Positions 29,746 to 38,284 of a DNA stretch of 64,000 bases are shown here, piece by piece. The DNA is from Saccharomonospora piscinae. GTDB lineage: Bacteria; Actinomycetota; Actinomycetes; Mycobacteriales; Pseudonocardiaceae. A model generated the notes under the pieces. That model was given only the letters and a program-made list of their open reading frames with translations, ran no database searches and had not been told where the DNA came from. Location of the stretch: contig NZ_VCEK01000002.1 of the NCBI RefSeq assembly GCF_005862235.1, positions 892,534 to 956,533 of the forward strand. The letters are read 5' to 3'. The position numbers and the translations under genes are program-made. The first letter of the stretch is position 1; the number at the start of each line of letters is the position of its first letter.

Positions 29746-30786
29746 CTAATACCGGCCGCTGTGATCCCCGCCGTCGGGCTCTGGCACGGTGCGGTGGAGG
29801 ACTTCGCGCTCCTCTGCCGGTGTCAGACCGGCGGCGCGAGGCCGATCGAGGCCGCGCGCTTGTTCATCGGCGAAAGCGGAGCGCACGGTGTCGGCCAGGG
29901 AGCGCGGTCGGAGTCCGGCGGCGAGCGCGGGGCGCGGGTCGTGGGCGACGAGGCCGTGTTTGTCGGCGGGCAGCCAGAGGGGCAGCGACCGTGGCCCGCC
30001 CCACGGGTTGACTCCGGCTTCGACCAGGACCTCCGGGGAGAAAGGCACCAAACGCAGATCGGCGGCTCCGACGAGTTCCGAGGCCTCGCGCAGTACCGCT
30101 CCGAGTTCGAGGACGGGGCCGACTGCGTCGTAGGTGCCCGCGAGGCGCTGTTCGCAGGCGGTGACGATCCAGGCGGCGAGGTCGCGGACATCGATGTGCT
30201 GGATCGGTGGGTGCGGTGTGTCGGGAACGATGGCCTGCCCGCCGCGGGCGAACCGGGCCGTCCAGTAGCCGAAACGGTCCATCTCGTCACCGGGACCACT
30301 GATGATGCCGGGGCGAACCACGAAGCTTCGGTCCGGACCCATCCGCTCTCGCACCGCGTTCTCACTGGCGACCTTGGTCCCGCCGTACCGTTCGACGGTG
30401 AGGTCGGACAGCGCGAAATGCTGCGTTTCCAGGACCGGCTCACAGAGCGGGGCCTTCGTGGTCTGGCCCGGAGTGCCGGTGTCGGCGTAGGCGTTGATGC
30501 TGGAGACGAAGGTCCAGTGCTCGACACGGTCGGCCAGTACGGCCAGGGCATCGAGCACCCAACCCAGCGCCCCGGTCGCCACGTCGACCACCGCGTCGAA
30601 CCGCTCACCAGTCAACACGTCGACAGCACCCGGTTCGTCGCGGTCCAGGGCGAGAAGCCGAGCACCCTCGGGCACCGAACCCGAGCGGCCACGCGCCGCA
30701 CACACCACGTCGTGACGGCGCGTGACGGCGTCGTAAGCGATCTGCCTGGACAGAAACGAGGTGCCGCCGAGCACGAGAAGACGCAT
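29746..30786 (-). CDS. NAD(P)-dependent epimerase/dehydratase-like SDR
   Basis: 346-aa extended short-chain dehydrogenase/reductase. Rossmann start [28 protein letters not shown], catalytic-strand segment [15 protein letters not shown] and active-site YGGTK (YxxxK). [21 protein letters not shown] and [15 protein letters not shown] place it among nucleoside-diphosphate-sugar epimerase-like reductases. Substrate unknown. ATG at 30786 gives the normal Rossmann N-terminus; an ATG three codons earlier is possible. It is a single gene in a minus-strand run, with 113 bp separating it from the amidase. Confidence 0.82.
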   Translation of the reverse strand: MRLLVLGGTSFLSRQIAYDAVTRRHDVVCAARGRSGSVPEGARLLALDRDEPGAVDVLTGERFDAVVDVATGALGWVLDALAVLADRVEHWTFVSSINAYADTGTPGQTTKAPLCEPVLETQHFALSDLTVERYGGTKVASENAVRERMGPDRSFVVRPGIISGPGDEMDRFGYWTARFARGGQAIVPDTPHPPIQHIDVRDLAAWIVTACEQRLAGTYDAVGPVLELGAVLREASELVGAADLRLVPFSPEVLVEAGVNPWGGPRSLPLWLPADKHGLVAHDPRPALAAGLRPRSLADTVRSAFADEQARGLDRPRAAGLTPAEEREVLHRTVPEPDGGDHSGRY

Positions 30787-30873
30787 GGAAATCATCCTGT
30801 GCGCCCCTCGTGACAGCGGACCACCCGCGTTCGCCGTCGGCGAGATCGCCAGAGGCGAACACGGCAGTGCGAT

Positions 30874-31140
30874 TCACCGGTCGGGGTGTGGCCCGTCCTG
30901 ATCGCCGTTCTCAAGATCCGACTGATCCGCCAGCGCACACCACAGGTGGTAGTCCACCGTGACGTCGCGGTAGGTCTGCCCGGCCCGCACCCGCTCCGGC
31001 AGGTTGTCGCGCTCGCTTCGGGACTCGCTGCGGTGGCCGGGGGAGCCGTGGAACGACACCGACGTGTCCGGGTCCTCGTGCCAGCGCAGCCGCCGGGCCG
31101 TCACGCGGGTGGTGAACGCGATATCCGGGTCCTCGCTCAC
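30874..31140 (-). CDS. Small unknown protein
   Basis: 88-aa soluble, charged protein, not recognised. It contains a run of His/Asp/Trp residues (RRLRWHEDPDTSVSFHGS, TVDYHLWCAL), no signal or membrane segment. Its GTG start overlaps the stop of the 11-mer repeat gene by 4 bp, so the pair is co-translated and probably works together. Confidence 0.55.
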   Translation of the reverse strand: MSEDPDIAFTTRVTARRLRWHEDPDTSVSFHGSPGHRSESRSERDNLPERVRAGQTYRDVTVDYHLWCALADQSDLENGDQDGPHPDR

Positions 31141-31928
31141 GTCGGCCCCGGCCTGCGGCGTGGGGGGCGCGATCGCCTCCGGGGTTCCCGCTCGGTGCCG
31201 CGCGTCCGGCGCGGTGCGCGTTCCGGCTCGGGTTCCGACTCCTGCTCCGACTCGTCGGCCTCCTCGGTCTCGCCGTCATCGCCGTCCTCGTCGTCCGCGC
31301 TGTCTTCCGACCCGGCCAGGTCGTCGACCGCACCACTCGCGGTCCCGGCGATCCGCCGCGCACCGGCGGCGACGTCCTCCACGGCTTCGCCCGCGCTCCC
31401 GGCCGCCTCGCCCGCACCACGCCCGACGTCCTCGACCGCGCCGCCCGCGCCACGGCCCACCTCACCGACCGCGTCGCCCGCGCCGCGCCCGACGTCCTCC
31501 ACCGCACGGCGGCCTCCCGCGCTGAGCTCGCCGACGGCGCCACCGGCCTCCCGCAGCACGGGTTCCGCGGCTTTCACCACGTGTTCGAGGATGTCGGGAT
31601 TGCGGTCGATGGTGGTGAGCACCCGCTCGATGATCTGCGCGACGCGGTCGAGCCGCACCTTGAGCAGTGCCTCCGCCTGCACGCCGGTGATCCGCAGCGA
31701 CACCCTGCCCAGGTCCACGTCGGCGCCCACGTGCAATTTCACCAGCTCCAGGACCTCGGCCTGGACGGAGACGCGCGCCCGCAGGTTCTCGACCTCCAGG
31801 TCGATCTCCTCCACGGAGAGGTTCGGCACGTCGAGCAGCACGTCCGGTGCCGTCTCCTCACCCGCCCCGGTCGTCGTCTCGGCGGGCTCGGGCTCGCGCG
31901 GCTCGTCGCTCTCGTTCCACTCGCTCAC
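31137..31928 (-). CDS. Conserved actinobacterial protein with 11-residue repeats
   Basis: 263 aa, function unknown. The central domain (residues ~30-115: LLDVPNLSVEEIDLEVENL, VKLHVGADVDLGRVSL, LLKVRLDRVAQIIERVLTTI) is a conserved actinobacterial block. It is followed by an alanine/glycine-rich amphipathic region (~125-200) built of 11-residue units such as GRGAGDAVGEV and GRGAGGAVEDV, then an acidic stretch and a highly basic tail (RRRSRPPRRRPG). The repeats would form a long helix, like apolipoprotein- or LEA-type lipid-surface helices (inference). GTG at 31928 chosen for MSEWNESDEP, where acidic low-complexity sequence begins. Confidence 0.6.
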   Translation of the reverse strand: MSEWNESDEPREPEPAETTTGAGEETAPDVLLDVPNLSVEEIDLEVENLRARVSVQAEVLELVKLHVGADVDLGRVSLRITGVQAEALLKVRLDRVAQIIERVLTTIDRNPDILEHVVKAAEPVLREAGGAVGELSAGGRRAVEDVGRGAGDAVGEVGRGAGGAVEDVGRGAGEAAGSAGEAVEDVAAGARRIAGTASGAVDDLAGSEDSADDEDGDDGETEEADESEQESEPEPERAPRRTRGTEREPRRRSRPPRRRPGPT

Positions 31929-31968
31929 GCTGATGAGTACCCGCTGAAACCCGCCTACACGGCCTCTC

Positions 31969-32445
31969 TCACGGTGTGAGCCGGGGCGCGAGTGCGGCGG
32001 GGTCGGGCGGCCGCTCATGCCGGGGCACGCTCTCGGCCAGCGTCGTCGCCCACTCACACAACGCGGGCACCGCGATACCGTGCGGCGGCCGGTCGGCGAA
32101 CGGTGCCAGGTTCTCCGCGCCCCGGTGCAGCAGCGACGCGGCCCCGTTGCGGTTGCCCCGCGCCGCGTGGGTCAGGCCGACGGCCAGTTGCGCCAGGCCG
32201 CGCCACAGTTCCCGTTCCTCGTCAGGTCCCGACTTCCACGCGTCCTCGAACACCTCGTGCGCGTGGAACGGTTTTCCCTCGTCGAGCAGCCGCTGGGCCT
32301 CCCGCAGCGTCTCGTCCACGGTGCGCGGCACGCCTTCGGGCTGCCGGGGCACGCCCTCCGCGCCGTACGGCAGGGGCCTGCCGAGACCGTCCCTCGGCCT
32401 GGCGTTGCGGGCGCGTCCCTCGTCGTCTCGGTCGCGTTCGGCCAC
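31969..32445 (-). CDS. DUF309 family protein
   Basis: 158 aa. The DUF309 core is obvious: ETLREAQRLLDEGKPFHAHEVFEDAWKSGPDEERELWRGL is present as a HAHEVFE motif followed by LAQLAVGLTHAARGNRNGAASLL. This all-helical domain carries conserved His/Glu residues and is of unknown function. GTG start at 32445. It sits between ctaD and the repeat-protein pair on the same strand, 26 bp after ctaD. Confidence 0.85.
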   Translation of the reverse strand: MAERDRDDEGRARNARPRDGLGRPLPYGAEGVPRQPEGVPRTVDETLREAQRLLDEGKPFHAHEVFEDAWKSGPDEERELWRGLAQLAVGLTHAARGNRNGAASLLHRGAENLAPFADRPPHGIAVPALCEWATTLAESVPRHERPPDPAALAPRLTP

Positions 32446-32471
32446 CCGCCGAGTGTCGCACGGTGCCGGGC

Positions 32472-34238
32472 TCAGCCGGTCTCGCCCTTCGTGGCTTCGG
32501 AAGCCTTCACCTCCGGCGGCGTCACCGTAGACTCCTCCACCGGCTTCGCCTTACCCGTGAAGCTGATGTGCCCCTCGGCCTGCATCCGTTCGGTCATGTG
32601 CGGGTAGTGCAGCTCGAACGCCGGGCGCTCGGAGCGGATGCGGGGCAGCTCGGTGAAGTTGTGCCGCGGGGGCGGGCAGCTCGTGGCCCACTCCAGCGAG
32701 TTGCCGTAGCCCCAAGGGTCGTCCACCGTCACCGGGTCGCCGAACCGGTAGCTGCGGACCACGTTCCACAGGAACGGCAACATCGACAGGCCCAGCACGA
32801 ACGCGCCGATCGACGACACCACGTGCAGCGTGGTGAACCCGTCGGTGGGCAGGTAGTCGGCGTAGCGGCGGGGCATCCCCTCGCCGCCCAGCCAGTGCTG
32901 CACGAGAAACGCGGTGTGGAAGCCGACGAACGTGAGCCAGAAGTGCAGCTTGCCCAGCGGCTCGTTCATCATCCGGCCGGTGAACTTCGGGAACCAGAAG
33001 TAGATTCCCGCGAAGGTGGCGAACACGATGGTTCCGAACAGCACGTAGTGGAAGTGCGCCACCACGAAGTACGAGTCGTGGACGTGCCAGTCCAGCGGCG
33101 GCGCCGCGAGGATCACGCCCGTCAGCCCACCCAGCAGGAACGTGATCAAAAAGCCGATCGAGAACAGCATCGGCGTCTCGAACGTGAGCTGGCCCTTCCA
33201 CATGGTGCCGATCCAGTTGAAGAACTTGATCCCCGTGGGCACGGCGATGAGGAAGGTCGTCATCGCGAAGAACGGCAGCAGCACCGCGCCGGTGGCGTAC
33301 ATGTGGTGGGCCCACACCACGAATGACAGACCGGTGATGGCCAGCGTCGCGAACACCATCAACCGGTAGCCGAACAGCGGTTTCCGGCTGAACACCGGGA
33401 TGATCTCGGTGATGATCCCGAAGAACGGCAGCGCCACGATGTAGACCTCGGGATGCCCGAAGAACCAGAACATGTGCTGGTAGAGGATCGCGCCGCCGTT
33501 GGCGGGGTCGAAGACGTGCGCGCCGACGAGCCGGTCGGCGGCCAGGCCCATCAGCGCGGCCGTGAGGATCGGGAACGCGATGATCACGAGGATGCTGGTG
33601 AACAGGATGTTCCACGTGAAGATCGGCATTCGCCACATCGTCATGCCCGGCGCCCGCAGGCACGCGATGGTGGTGATCATGTTGACGGCGCCCAGGATGG
33701 TTCCGAGCCCGGAGACCACCAGCCCGAACACCCACAGATCGCCGCCGATGCCGGGGGAGTACACGGAGCGCGACAGCGGCGTGTACGCCGTCCACCCGAA
33801 GTCGGCGCCGCCCGCCGGAGTCAGCAGCGAGCCGAGCACGATCAGACCGCCGAACAGGAACAGCCAGTACGAGAACGCGTTGAGCCGGGGAAACGCCACG
33901 TCGGGCGACCCGATCTGCAGCGGCAGCACGAGGTTGGCGAACGCGAACAGCACCGGCGTCGCGTACAGCAGCAGCATCAGCGTGCCGTGCAGGGTGAACA
34001 TCTGGTTGTACTGCTCGGTGGACAGGAAATGCAGGCCCGGCTGCGCCAGCTCGGCGCGGATGACCAGCGCCATCACCCCGCCGATCATGAAGAAGACCAT
34101 CGAGGTGACCAGGTACATCGAGCCGATCACCTTGTGATCGGTGGTACGCAGCAGGTTCAGCGCGGTCTGCCCCCGCTTCCGGGGGGAGGGGGCCGGTTGC
34201 TGGATTCGGGTCGGGCGCAAGCCGACCTGCGTGTCCAC
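32472..34238 (-). CDS. ctaD: Cytochrome c oxidase subunit I (aa3 type)
   Basis: 588-aa catalytic subunit of the terminal oxidase, about twelve transmembrane helices. Haem a and haem a3-CuB ligands are visible: [12 protein letters not shown] (low-spin haem His), [11 protein letters not shown] (CuB His with the cross-linked Tyr), WAHHMYATG (CuB histidines) and [10 protein letters not shown] (haem a3 and haem a His). Length fits actinobacterial CtaD. GTG at 34238 follows GGAGGTG with good spacing. Subunits II/III are elsewhere, as in other actinomycetes where ctaD is monocistronic. It is the electron-transfer end point of the chain begun by the nuo operon. Confidence 0.96.
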   Translation of the reverse strand: MDTQVGLRPTRIQQPAPSPRKRGQTALNLLRTTDHKVIGSMYLVTSMVFFMIGGVMALVIRAELAQPGLHFLSTEQYNQMFTLHGTLMLLLYATPVLFAFANLVLPLQIGSPDVAFPRLNAFSYWLFLFGGLIVLGSLLTPAGGADFGWTAYTPLSRSVYSPGIGGDLWVFGLVVSGLGTILGAVNMITTIACLRAPGMTMWRMPIFTWNILFTSILVIIAFPILTAALMGLAADRLVGAHVFDPANGGAILYQHMFWFFGHPEVYIVALPFFGIITEIIPVFSRKPLFGYRLMVFATLAITGLSFVVWAHHMYATGAVLLPFFAMTTFLIAVPTGIKFFNWIGTMWKGQLTFETPMLFSIGFLITFLLGGLTGVILAAPPLDWHVHDSYFVVAHFHYVLFGTIVFATFAGIYFWFPKFTGRMMNEPLGKLHFWLTFVGFHTAFLVQHWLGGEGMPRRYADYLPTDGFTTLHVVSSIGAFVLGLSMLPFLWNVVRSYRFGDPVTVDDPWGYGNSLEWATSCPPPRHNFTELPRIRSERPAFELHYPHMTERMQAEGHISFTGKAKPVEESTVTPPEVKASEATKGETG

Positions 34239-34384
34239 GGTAAGCACCTCCGCTGGCCACGGTGCGAACCCGAGCACCGCTCGGCTACGTCGAGCTGACC
34301 CGGGCGGTCACGACTTACGCTAGACCGCCCCCACCGGCCGCGCATGTCGGCGATCGGCGCCGCTCGCGACCGCGTTGTCGCTGG

Positions 34385-34627
34385 TCACTGCTGGTACGAC
34401 TCGACCTCGCTGATCGGCCGGGGTGTCACCTGATCAGGGTCGGCACCGAACTCGGCGTTGGCCCGCCGCCTGCGCAGCAGATCCCAGCACTGGTCGAGTC
34501 GCTGCTGCACCAGAGTGAGCCGCCGCCGACCGTCATCGTCGAGTCCGGTGCCGGTGGCGCGCGCCCGCAGCTCCTTCTCCTCGGCGATGAGGTCGTCGAT
34601 CCGGGCCAGGGTGTCGTCTCGCGTCAT
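34385..34627 (-). CDS. DUF2630 family protein
   Basis: 80-aa helical protein matching DUF2630: TLARIDDLIAEEKELRAR, then LTLVQQRLDQCWDLLRRRRANAEFG and the ending PISEVESYQQ. Predicted antiparallel helical hairpin; function unknown. ATG at 34627 has GGAG upstream. Its 5-prime region carries the second 21-bp triple repeat, 55 bp before the start. Confidence 0.85.
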   Translation of the reverse strand: MTRDDTLARIDDLIAEEKELRARATGTGLDDDGRRRLTLVQQRLDQCWDLLRRRRANAEFGADPDQVTPRPISEVESYQQ

Positions 34628-34682
34628 GGCTGCTCCTTCCACCCTCCGTGGTGCCCGTTGGTGAACCGGCCAAACTCCCGAC

Positions 34683-34745
34683 ACCGTGTCCGCAGCCTGC
34701 GTAGCCGTGTCCGCAGTCCGCGTAGCCGTGTTCGCACTTCGCGTA
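34683..34745. repeat. Triple 21-bp tandem repeat, locus 2
   Basis: Three 21-bp units at 34683-34703, 34704-34724 and 34725-34745 with the same core as locus 1 (GTGTCCGCA, GTGTTCGCA in the last) and ending GCGTA. Orientation is the same as at 22303-22365, and again the array lies in a divergent intergenic region, upstream of a minus-strand gene. Confidence 0.85.
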
Positions 34746-34750
34746 GTCGG

Positions 34751-34771
34751 CCCCCGGCAATTCACCGGGGG
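34751..34771. other. Perfect 7-bp hairpin next to repeat array
   Basis: CCCCCGG and CCGGGGG flank CAATTCA, 5 bp from the end of the third 21-bp unit. It lacks a T tract, so it is more likely an operator or RNA hairpin than a terminator. Confidence 0.4.
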
Positions 34772-35004
34772 AATGTGGTATAGATCACTACTCCGGAGTG
34801 TGGGTCGGCTACCATATGCAACAAGGGCGGGACCGTGCGATTCACCCGCCTCGCTGTCCTGAGGTCGCGTGCGGTGACGTTTGTTAACACAGCGCTGATC
34901 TCATAGCCGCGATAAGCGGTCCTGATACGCCCTCCGGGGGTAAAGTGACCCGTCGTTCGTGGGTCGGGGCCAGATCGGTGCCTGCGCGTACGCAAGGAGG
35001 TTGC

Positions 35005-37665
35005 ATGCCGGACGCATACGGCGACTCCGCCGGTGCCGGTACGGCGACGGGGGACGACATACCGAGAGCCGCCCCCACGCCGCCCGAGGACACCCAGCCC
35101 TCGGCCGAGGCGCGCGCGGACGAGCGCCGGTTCCGGATCTACACGATGGCGGTGCTCACCCTCGGCCTCGCCGCGGCGGGCGCGGTCTCGGTGTGGCTGC
35201 CTTTCGACGGCTCCTCGCATCTGTGGTGGATCGGCCCGCTGCTCGCCGTGGCCTTCCTCGGCGCGGAGCAGCTCGGTGTCAACGTGGACGTCCGCAGCGG
35301 CATCTCCTGGACCATCTCCTTCACCGAGATCCCGCTGGTCATCGGCCTGCTCGTCGCACCGTTCGAGGTCGTGCTCGCCGCGCACGTCATCGCGGGCGTC
35401 GCCACGCTGCTCGCGCGCAAGGTCACCGGCCGCGTCCTCTACAACGCGGGTGCGTTCCTGCTGGAGGTCACCAGCGCGTTCGCGGTCGCCGGCGTGGTGC
35501 GGCAGGCGCTCGGCAGCCCCGAGTACATGCCGTGGCTCGCCGCGCTCGCCGGGACGCTGACCGCGCCGCTCGCCAGCACCCTGCTGGCCATGGCGGCCGT
35601 GCGGGTGCTGCGCAGGCGGATGCGGGTGGGCACCGTCGTCCGGCTCGCGGGCCGCATCCTCGTGGTCGGCTTCGTCAACGCCTCCGTCGGCCTCACCGGC
35701 TATCTCGTCATCTCGAAGACGCCCGAGGCGTGGCCGATCGTGCTGGCCGTCAGCCTGGGGCTCGCCGCTCTCTACTGGGCGTACTCCGACCTGCTGCGCG
35801 AGCAGCGCGACATGGAGGCGCTGACCGACGTCAGCCTCATGGTCGCCCGCTCCGGCCAGCAGGCCGCGGCCCGGCCTGCGGGCAAGGTCGACGACATCGC
35901 CGACGACGTCGATCTCGACGAGTGGTCCACCATCGCCGAACGTATCCGCGACCAGCTCGCGGCGGCCCGCATCGTGCTGCGCCTGCGCCTGGAGCCGGAC
36001 GAGCCCATGCGCACCGTCGTGGTGGGTGACGAGCCCGCGACACCGACGCCGGAACCCGGTTCCGACGACCCGCTGCTGCGGCTGCCCGGCTCCCACGTCC
36101 GGCACCTGCGAGCCACCGAGGCCAACCCCCAGATCAGGTCGGCACTGCTGGATCGCGGCGCCAGCGAGGCGCTGGCCGTGCCGCTGCGCAGCGCCAACCA
36201 GCTACTCGGCATCGTGGAGGCCCATGACCGGTTGTCGCGGTGGCGTGGCTTCGGCAAGTACGACGTGCAACTGCTCGGCACGATGGCGAGTCATCTCGCG
36301 ACCGCGCTCGACAACCGCAGGCTGCTCGCCACACTGCGCCACGACGCGTACCACGATCCCCTCACGGGGCTGCTGAACCGGCCCGGCTTCCGGCAGGTCG
36401 CCGCCGAGCCGTTGCGCGAGGCGGAGCACTCCGTGGTGCTGCGCGTGGACCTCGACGTGTTCTCCACGGTCAGCGATGCCCTCGGCTACACCTGGGCCGA
36501 CCGCATGTTGATGGCCGCGGGAAGGCGCATGCGCGACAGCCTCGGCCCGGCCGTGCCGCTGGCCAGGCTGGAGGGCGCGTCGTTCGCGGTGCTGCTCACC
36601 GACGGCGACGCCCGGCGCGCGCAGGAGGTCGCCCAGCGGTTGCGCGCGCATATCGCCGCGCCCTACCCGGTGGACCGCCTCACGGTGGAGGCCAACGCCG
36701 TCGTCGGTTACGTCGCCACCAGCGCCGGGGAGAACGCCGAACGCGTCGACGTCGACAGCCTGCTGCAACGCGCCGACATGGCGGTGCGGGCCACGCGCGG
36801 CGGCGAGGAGGTCAAGGCGTACGTGCCGAGCATGGGGCAGATCTTCCTGCGCCGGTTCCAGATGGTGACCCAGTTCCGCCAGGCCATCGAGGAGGGGCAG
36901 GTCACCGTCCACTACCAGCCCAAGGTGGCGCTGCCCGGCAAGCAGGTGCTCGGCGTCGAGGCACTCGTGCGGTGGCAGCATCCCGAGTTCGGCAGGGTCG
37001 ATCCCGACGAGTTCGTGCCCGCGGTCGAGGCGGCCGGGCTGGTGGGTGTGCTCACCTCGTTCGTGCTGGACACCGCGTTGGACCGGGTGCGGCGCTGGCT
37101 CGACGAGGGGCTGCGCATCTCCGTGGCGGTGAACCTGTCGGTGCGCAATCTCGCCGACGCGGACTTCCCCTCGCGGGTGGCGGAGTCGCTGGAGCGGTTC
37201 GGCGTGCCCGGTGAACTGCTGACGCTGGAGCTGACCGAGTCCGGCGTGATGCAGGACCCCGAGCGGGCGTTGCCGATCCTGCGGGGACTCAGTGCGCTGG
37301 GGATCGAGCTGGCGGTCGACGACTTCGGAACGGGGTACTCGTCGCTGGCCTACCTGCGGCAACTGCCGGTCGATCAGGTGAAGATCGACAAGAGCTTCGT
37401 GTTCGGGATGGGCACCGACCTTGGCGATCTCGCCGTGGTGCGCTCGATCGTGGAACTCGGGCACTCGCTGGGGCTCACGGTGGTGGCCGAGGGTGTCGAG
37501 GAGGACCTGGCGCGGGATCAGCTGGAGGCGATGGGCTGCGATGTGGCGCAGGGCTACCTGATCTCCCGGCCGTTGGCGGAGGACCGGCTGGAAGCGTGGT
37601 TGCAGGCGAGGACGGTGCGGTCACTCGATCGCACCTCAGAAGCTGTGCTGACCCTGCTGACCTGA
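35005..37665 (+). CDS. Membrane GGDEF/EAL protein, probable c-di-GMP phosphodiesterase
   Basis: 886 aa. Residues ~50-285 hold about seven membrane helices (sensor region), followed by a GAF-like segment (~290-450). A GGDEF-type domain (~455-620) starts HDAYHDPLTGLLNRPGF, but its active-site loop reads LEGASFAVLL instead of GGDEF, so cyclase activity is unlikely. The EAL domain (~630-870) is intact: GVEALVRWQHPEFG, ELTESGVMQD, DDFGTGYSSLAYL, VKIDKSFV and VVAEGVEE. The protein should thus degrade cyclic di-GMP, with the GGDEF domain perhaps sensing GTP. ATG at 35005 after AAGGAGG. Confidence 0.88.
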   Translation: MPDAYGDSAGAGTATGDDIPRAAPTPPEDTQPSAEARADERRFRIYTMAVLTLGLAAAGAVSVWLPFDGSSHLWWIGPLLAVAFLGAEQLGVNVDVRSGISWTISFTEIPLVIGLLVAPFEVVLAAHVIAGVATLLARKVTGRVLYNAGAFLLEVTSAFAVAGVVRQALGSPEYMPWLAALAGTLTAPLASTLLAMAAVRVLRRRMRVGTVVRLAGRILVVGFVNASVGLTGYLVISKTPEAWPIVLAVSLGLAALYWAYSDLLREQRDMEALTDVSLMVARSGQQAAARPAGKVDDIADDVDLDEWSTIAERIRDQLAAARIVLRLRLEPDEPMRTVVVGDEPATPTPEPGSDDPLLRLPGSHVRHLRATEANPQIRSALLDRGASEALAVPLRSANQLLGIVEAHDRLSRWRGFGKYDVQLLGTMASHLATALDNRRLLATLRHDAYHDPLTGLLNRPGFRQVAAEPLREAEHSVVLRVDLDVFSTVSDALGYTWADRMLMAAGRRMRDSLGPAVPLARLEGASFAVLLTDGDARRAQEVAQRLRAHIAAPYPVDRLTVEANAVVGYVATSAGENAERVDVDSLLQRADMAVRATRGGEEVKAYVPSMGQIFLRRFQMVTQFRQAIEEGQVTVHYQPKVALPGKQVLGVEALVRWQHPEFGRVDPDEFVPAVEAAGLVGVLTSFVLDTALDRVRRWLDEGLRISVAVNLSVRNLADADFPSRVAESLERFGVPGELLTLELTESGVMQDPERALPILRGLSALGIELAVDDFGTGYSSLAYLRQLPVDQVKIDKSFVFGMGTDLGDLAVVRSIVELGHSLGLTVVAEGVEEDLARDQLEAMGCDVAQGYLISRPLAEDRLEAWLQARTVRSLDRTSEAVLTLLT

Positions 37666-37712
37666 GGTTTTAGGGAGTGGACCCCCGGCTCCGGCCGGGT
37701 GAGGAGGTGCTG

Positions 37713-37718
37713 TACTCT
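37713..37718 (+). promoter_or_regulatory. Candidate -10 for the tRNA-Thr/tRNA-Met/rpmG transcript
   Basis: TACTCT 23 bp before the tRNA-Thr. No good -35 at the right spacing, so this is a weak call based on position. Confidence 0.3.
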
Positions 37719-37740
37719 TGTCTTCAGCCCAGTGAGGCAG

Positions 37741-37813
37741 GCCCCTTTAGCTCAGTCGGCAGAGCGTCTCCATGGTAAGGAGAAGGTCTACGGTTCGATT
37801 CCGTAAAGGGGCT
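37741..37813 (+). tRNA. tRNA-Thr (GGT)
   Basis: 73-nt cloverleaf: acceptor GCCCCTT / AAGGGGC, discriminator T; D-arm AGCTCAGTCGGCAGAGC; T-arm GGTTCGATTCC. Anticodon GGT at 37774-37776 in loop ATGGTAA. First gene of a tRNA-Thr, tRNA-Met, rpmG block. Confidence 0.95.
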
Positions 37814-37827
37814 CGACGTATGTACGA

Positions 37828-37900
37828 GGCGGTGTAGCTCAGTCGGTAGAGCAAGCGGCTCATAATCGCTGTGTCGCCGGTTCAAGTCCGGCCACCGCTA
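37828..37900 (+). tRNA. tRNA-Met (CAT), elongator type
   Basis: 73 nt: acceptor GGCGGTG pairs with CACCGCT (one G-U), discriminator A. D-arm AGCTCAGTCGGTAGAGC, T-arm GGTTCAAGTCC. Anticodon CAT at 37861-37863. The first acceptor pair is G-U rather than the mismatched C-A of initiator tRNA, so an elongator. Confidence 0.93.
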
Positions 37901-37931
37901 CGCTGTTTCTATGAGAGAGTAAGGAGCCGTT

Positions 37932-38096
37932 GTGGCTGCCACCGACGTACGACCCAAGATCACGATGGCGTGCGAGGAGTGCAAGCACCGCAACTACATC
38001 ACCAGGAAGAACCGTAGGAACAACCCGGATCGCCTGGAGATGAAGAAGTTCTGCCCGAACTGCGGGACGCACCGGGTGCACAAGGAGACGCGCTGA
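37932..38096 (+). CDS. rpmG: Ribosomal protein L33
   Basis: 54-aa protein beginning [21 protein letters not shown] (first residues GTG-encoded) and ending [14 protein letters not shown], the typical L33 pattern; [19 protein letters not shown] is diagnostic. It is the zinc-ribbon (C+) form, with CEEC and CPNC knuckles. AAGGAG lies 6 bp before GTG. Too short for most ORF finders, yet unmistakable. Gene order tRNA-Thr, tRNA-Met, rpmG is conserved in actinobacteria next to the had genes. Confidence 0.95.
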   Translation: MAATDVRPKITMACEECKHRNYITRKNRRNNPDRLEMKKFCPNCGTHRVHKETR

Positions 38097-38116
38097 GACG
38101 CGCCGCCCCCTGAATT

Positions 38117-38157
38117 CGACGAAGCCGCCCCTGGCCATGCCGGGGGCGGCTTCGTCG
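38117..38157 (+). terminator. Intrinsic terminator after rpmG
   Basis: Stem CGACGAAGCCGCCCC (38117-38131) pairs with GGGGCGGCTTCGTCG (to 38157) around a short loop. Very stable and 20 bp after the rpmG stop; the T tract is poor, as usual at this GC content. Confidence 0.75.
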
Positions 38158-38207
38158 TGTGTGGCCCCCCGCAGTGTAGTACACGGCACGTTGGAAAAAA
38201 CCCAACG

Positions 38208-38222
38208 AACGGTCCTACCGTT
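38208..38222. promoter_or_regulatory. Short perfect palindrome upstream of protease gene
   Basis: AACGGT-CCT-ACCGTT, immediately followed by TTT. It may be an operator for the protease promoter or a small terminator. A second imperfect hairpin, GTTGG / CCAAC around AAAAAAC, is just upstream (38190-38206). Confidence 0.4.
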
Positions 38223-38284
38223 TTTCACCATCCAGATTCACTCTGTCGTGGACCCATTTCCAACCCTGCGGAAGTGAGGACGAC

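Larger units (their letters stand above)
34628..35004. other. Long divergent intergenic region with repeats and hairpins
   Basis: 377-bp gap between DUF2630 (minus) and the GGDEF/EAL gene (plus). It holds the 21-bp triple repeat (34683-34745), a hairpin CCCCCGG / CCGGGGG (34751-34771) with loop CAATTCA, and the small palindrome ACTCCGGAGT (34790-34799). The remaining ~200 bp show no small gene; the AAGGAGG at 34994-35000 serves the downstream gene. No known riboswitch was recognised. Confidence 0.55.

Noticed and set aside
34533-34760. Minus-strand frame encoding CGHGYAx heptad repeats as a real small protein
   Set aside because: The frame at locus 2 is out of register with DUF2630 and runs into it antisense to its reading; no ribosome site. 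At locus 1 the frame would only extend RmlA beyond its conserved start.
34751-34771. Hairpin as terminator of DUF2630 or the EAL gene
   Set aside because: It lies upstream of both genes and lacks a T tract.
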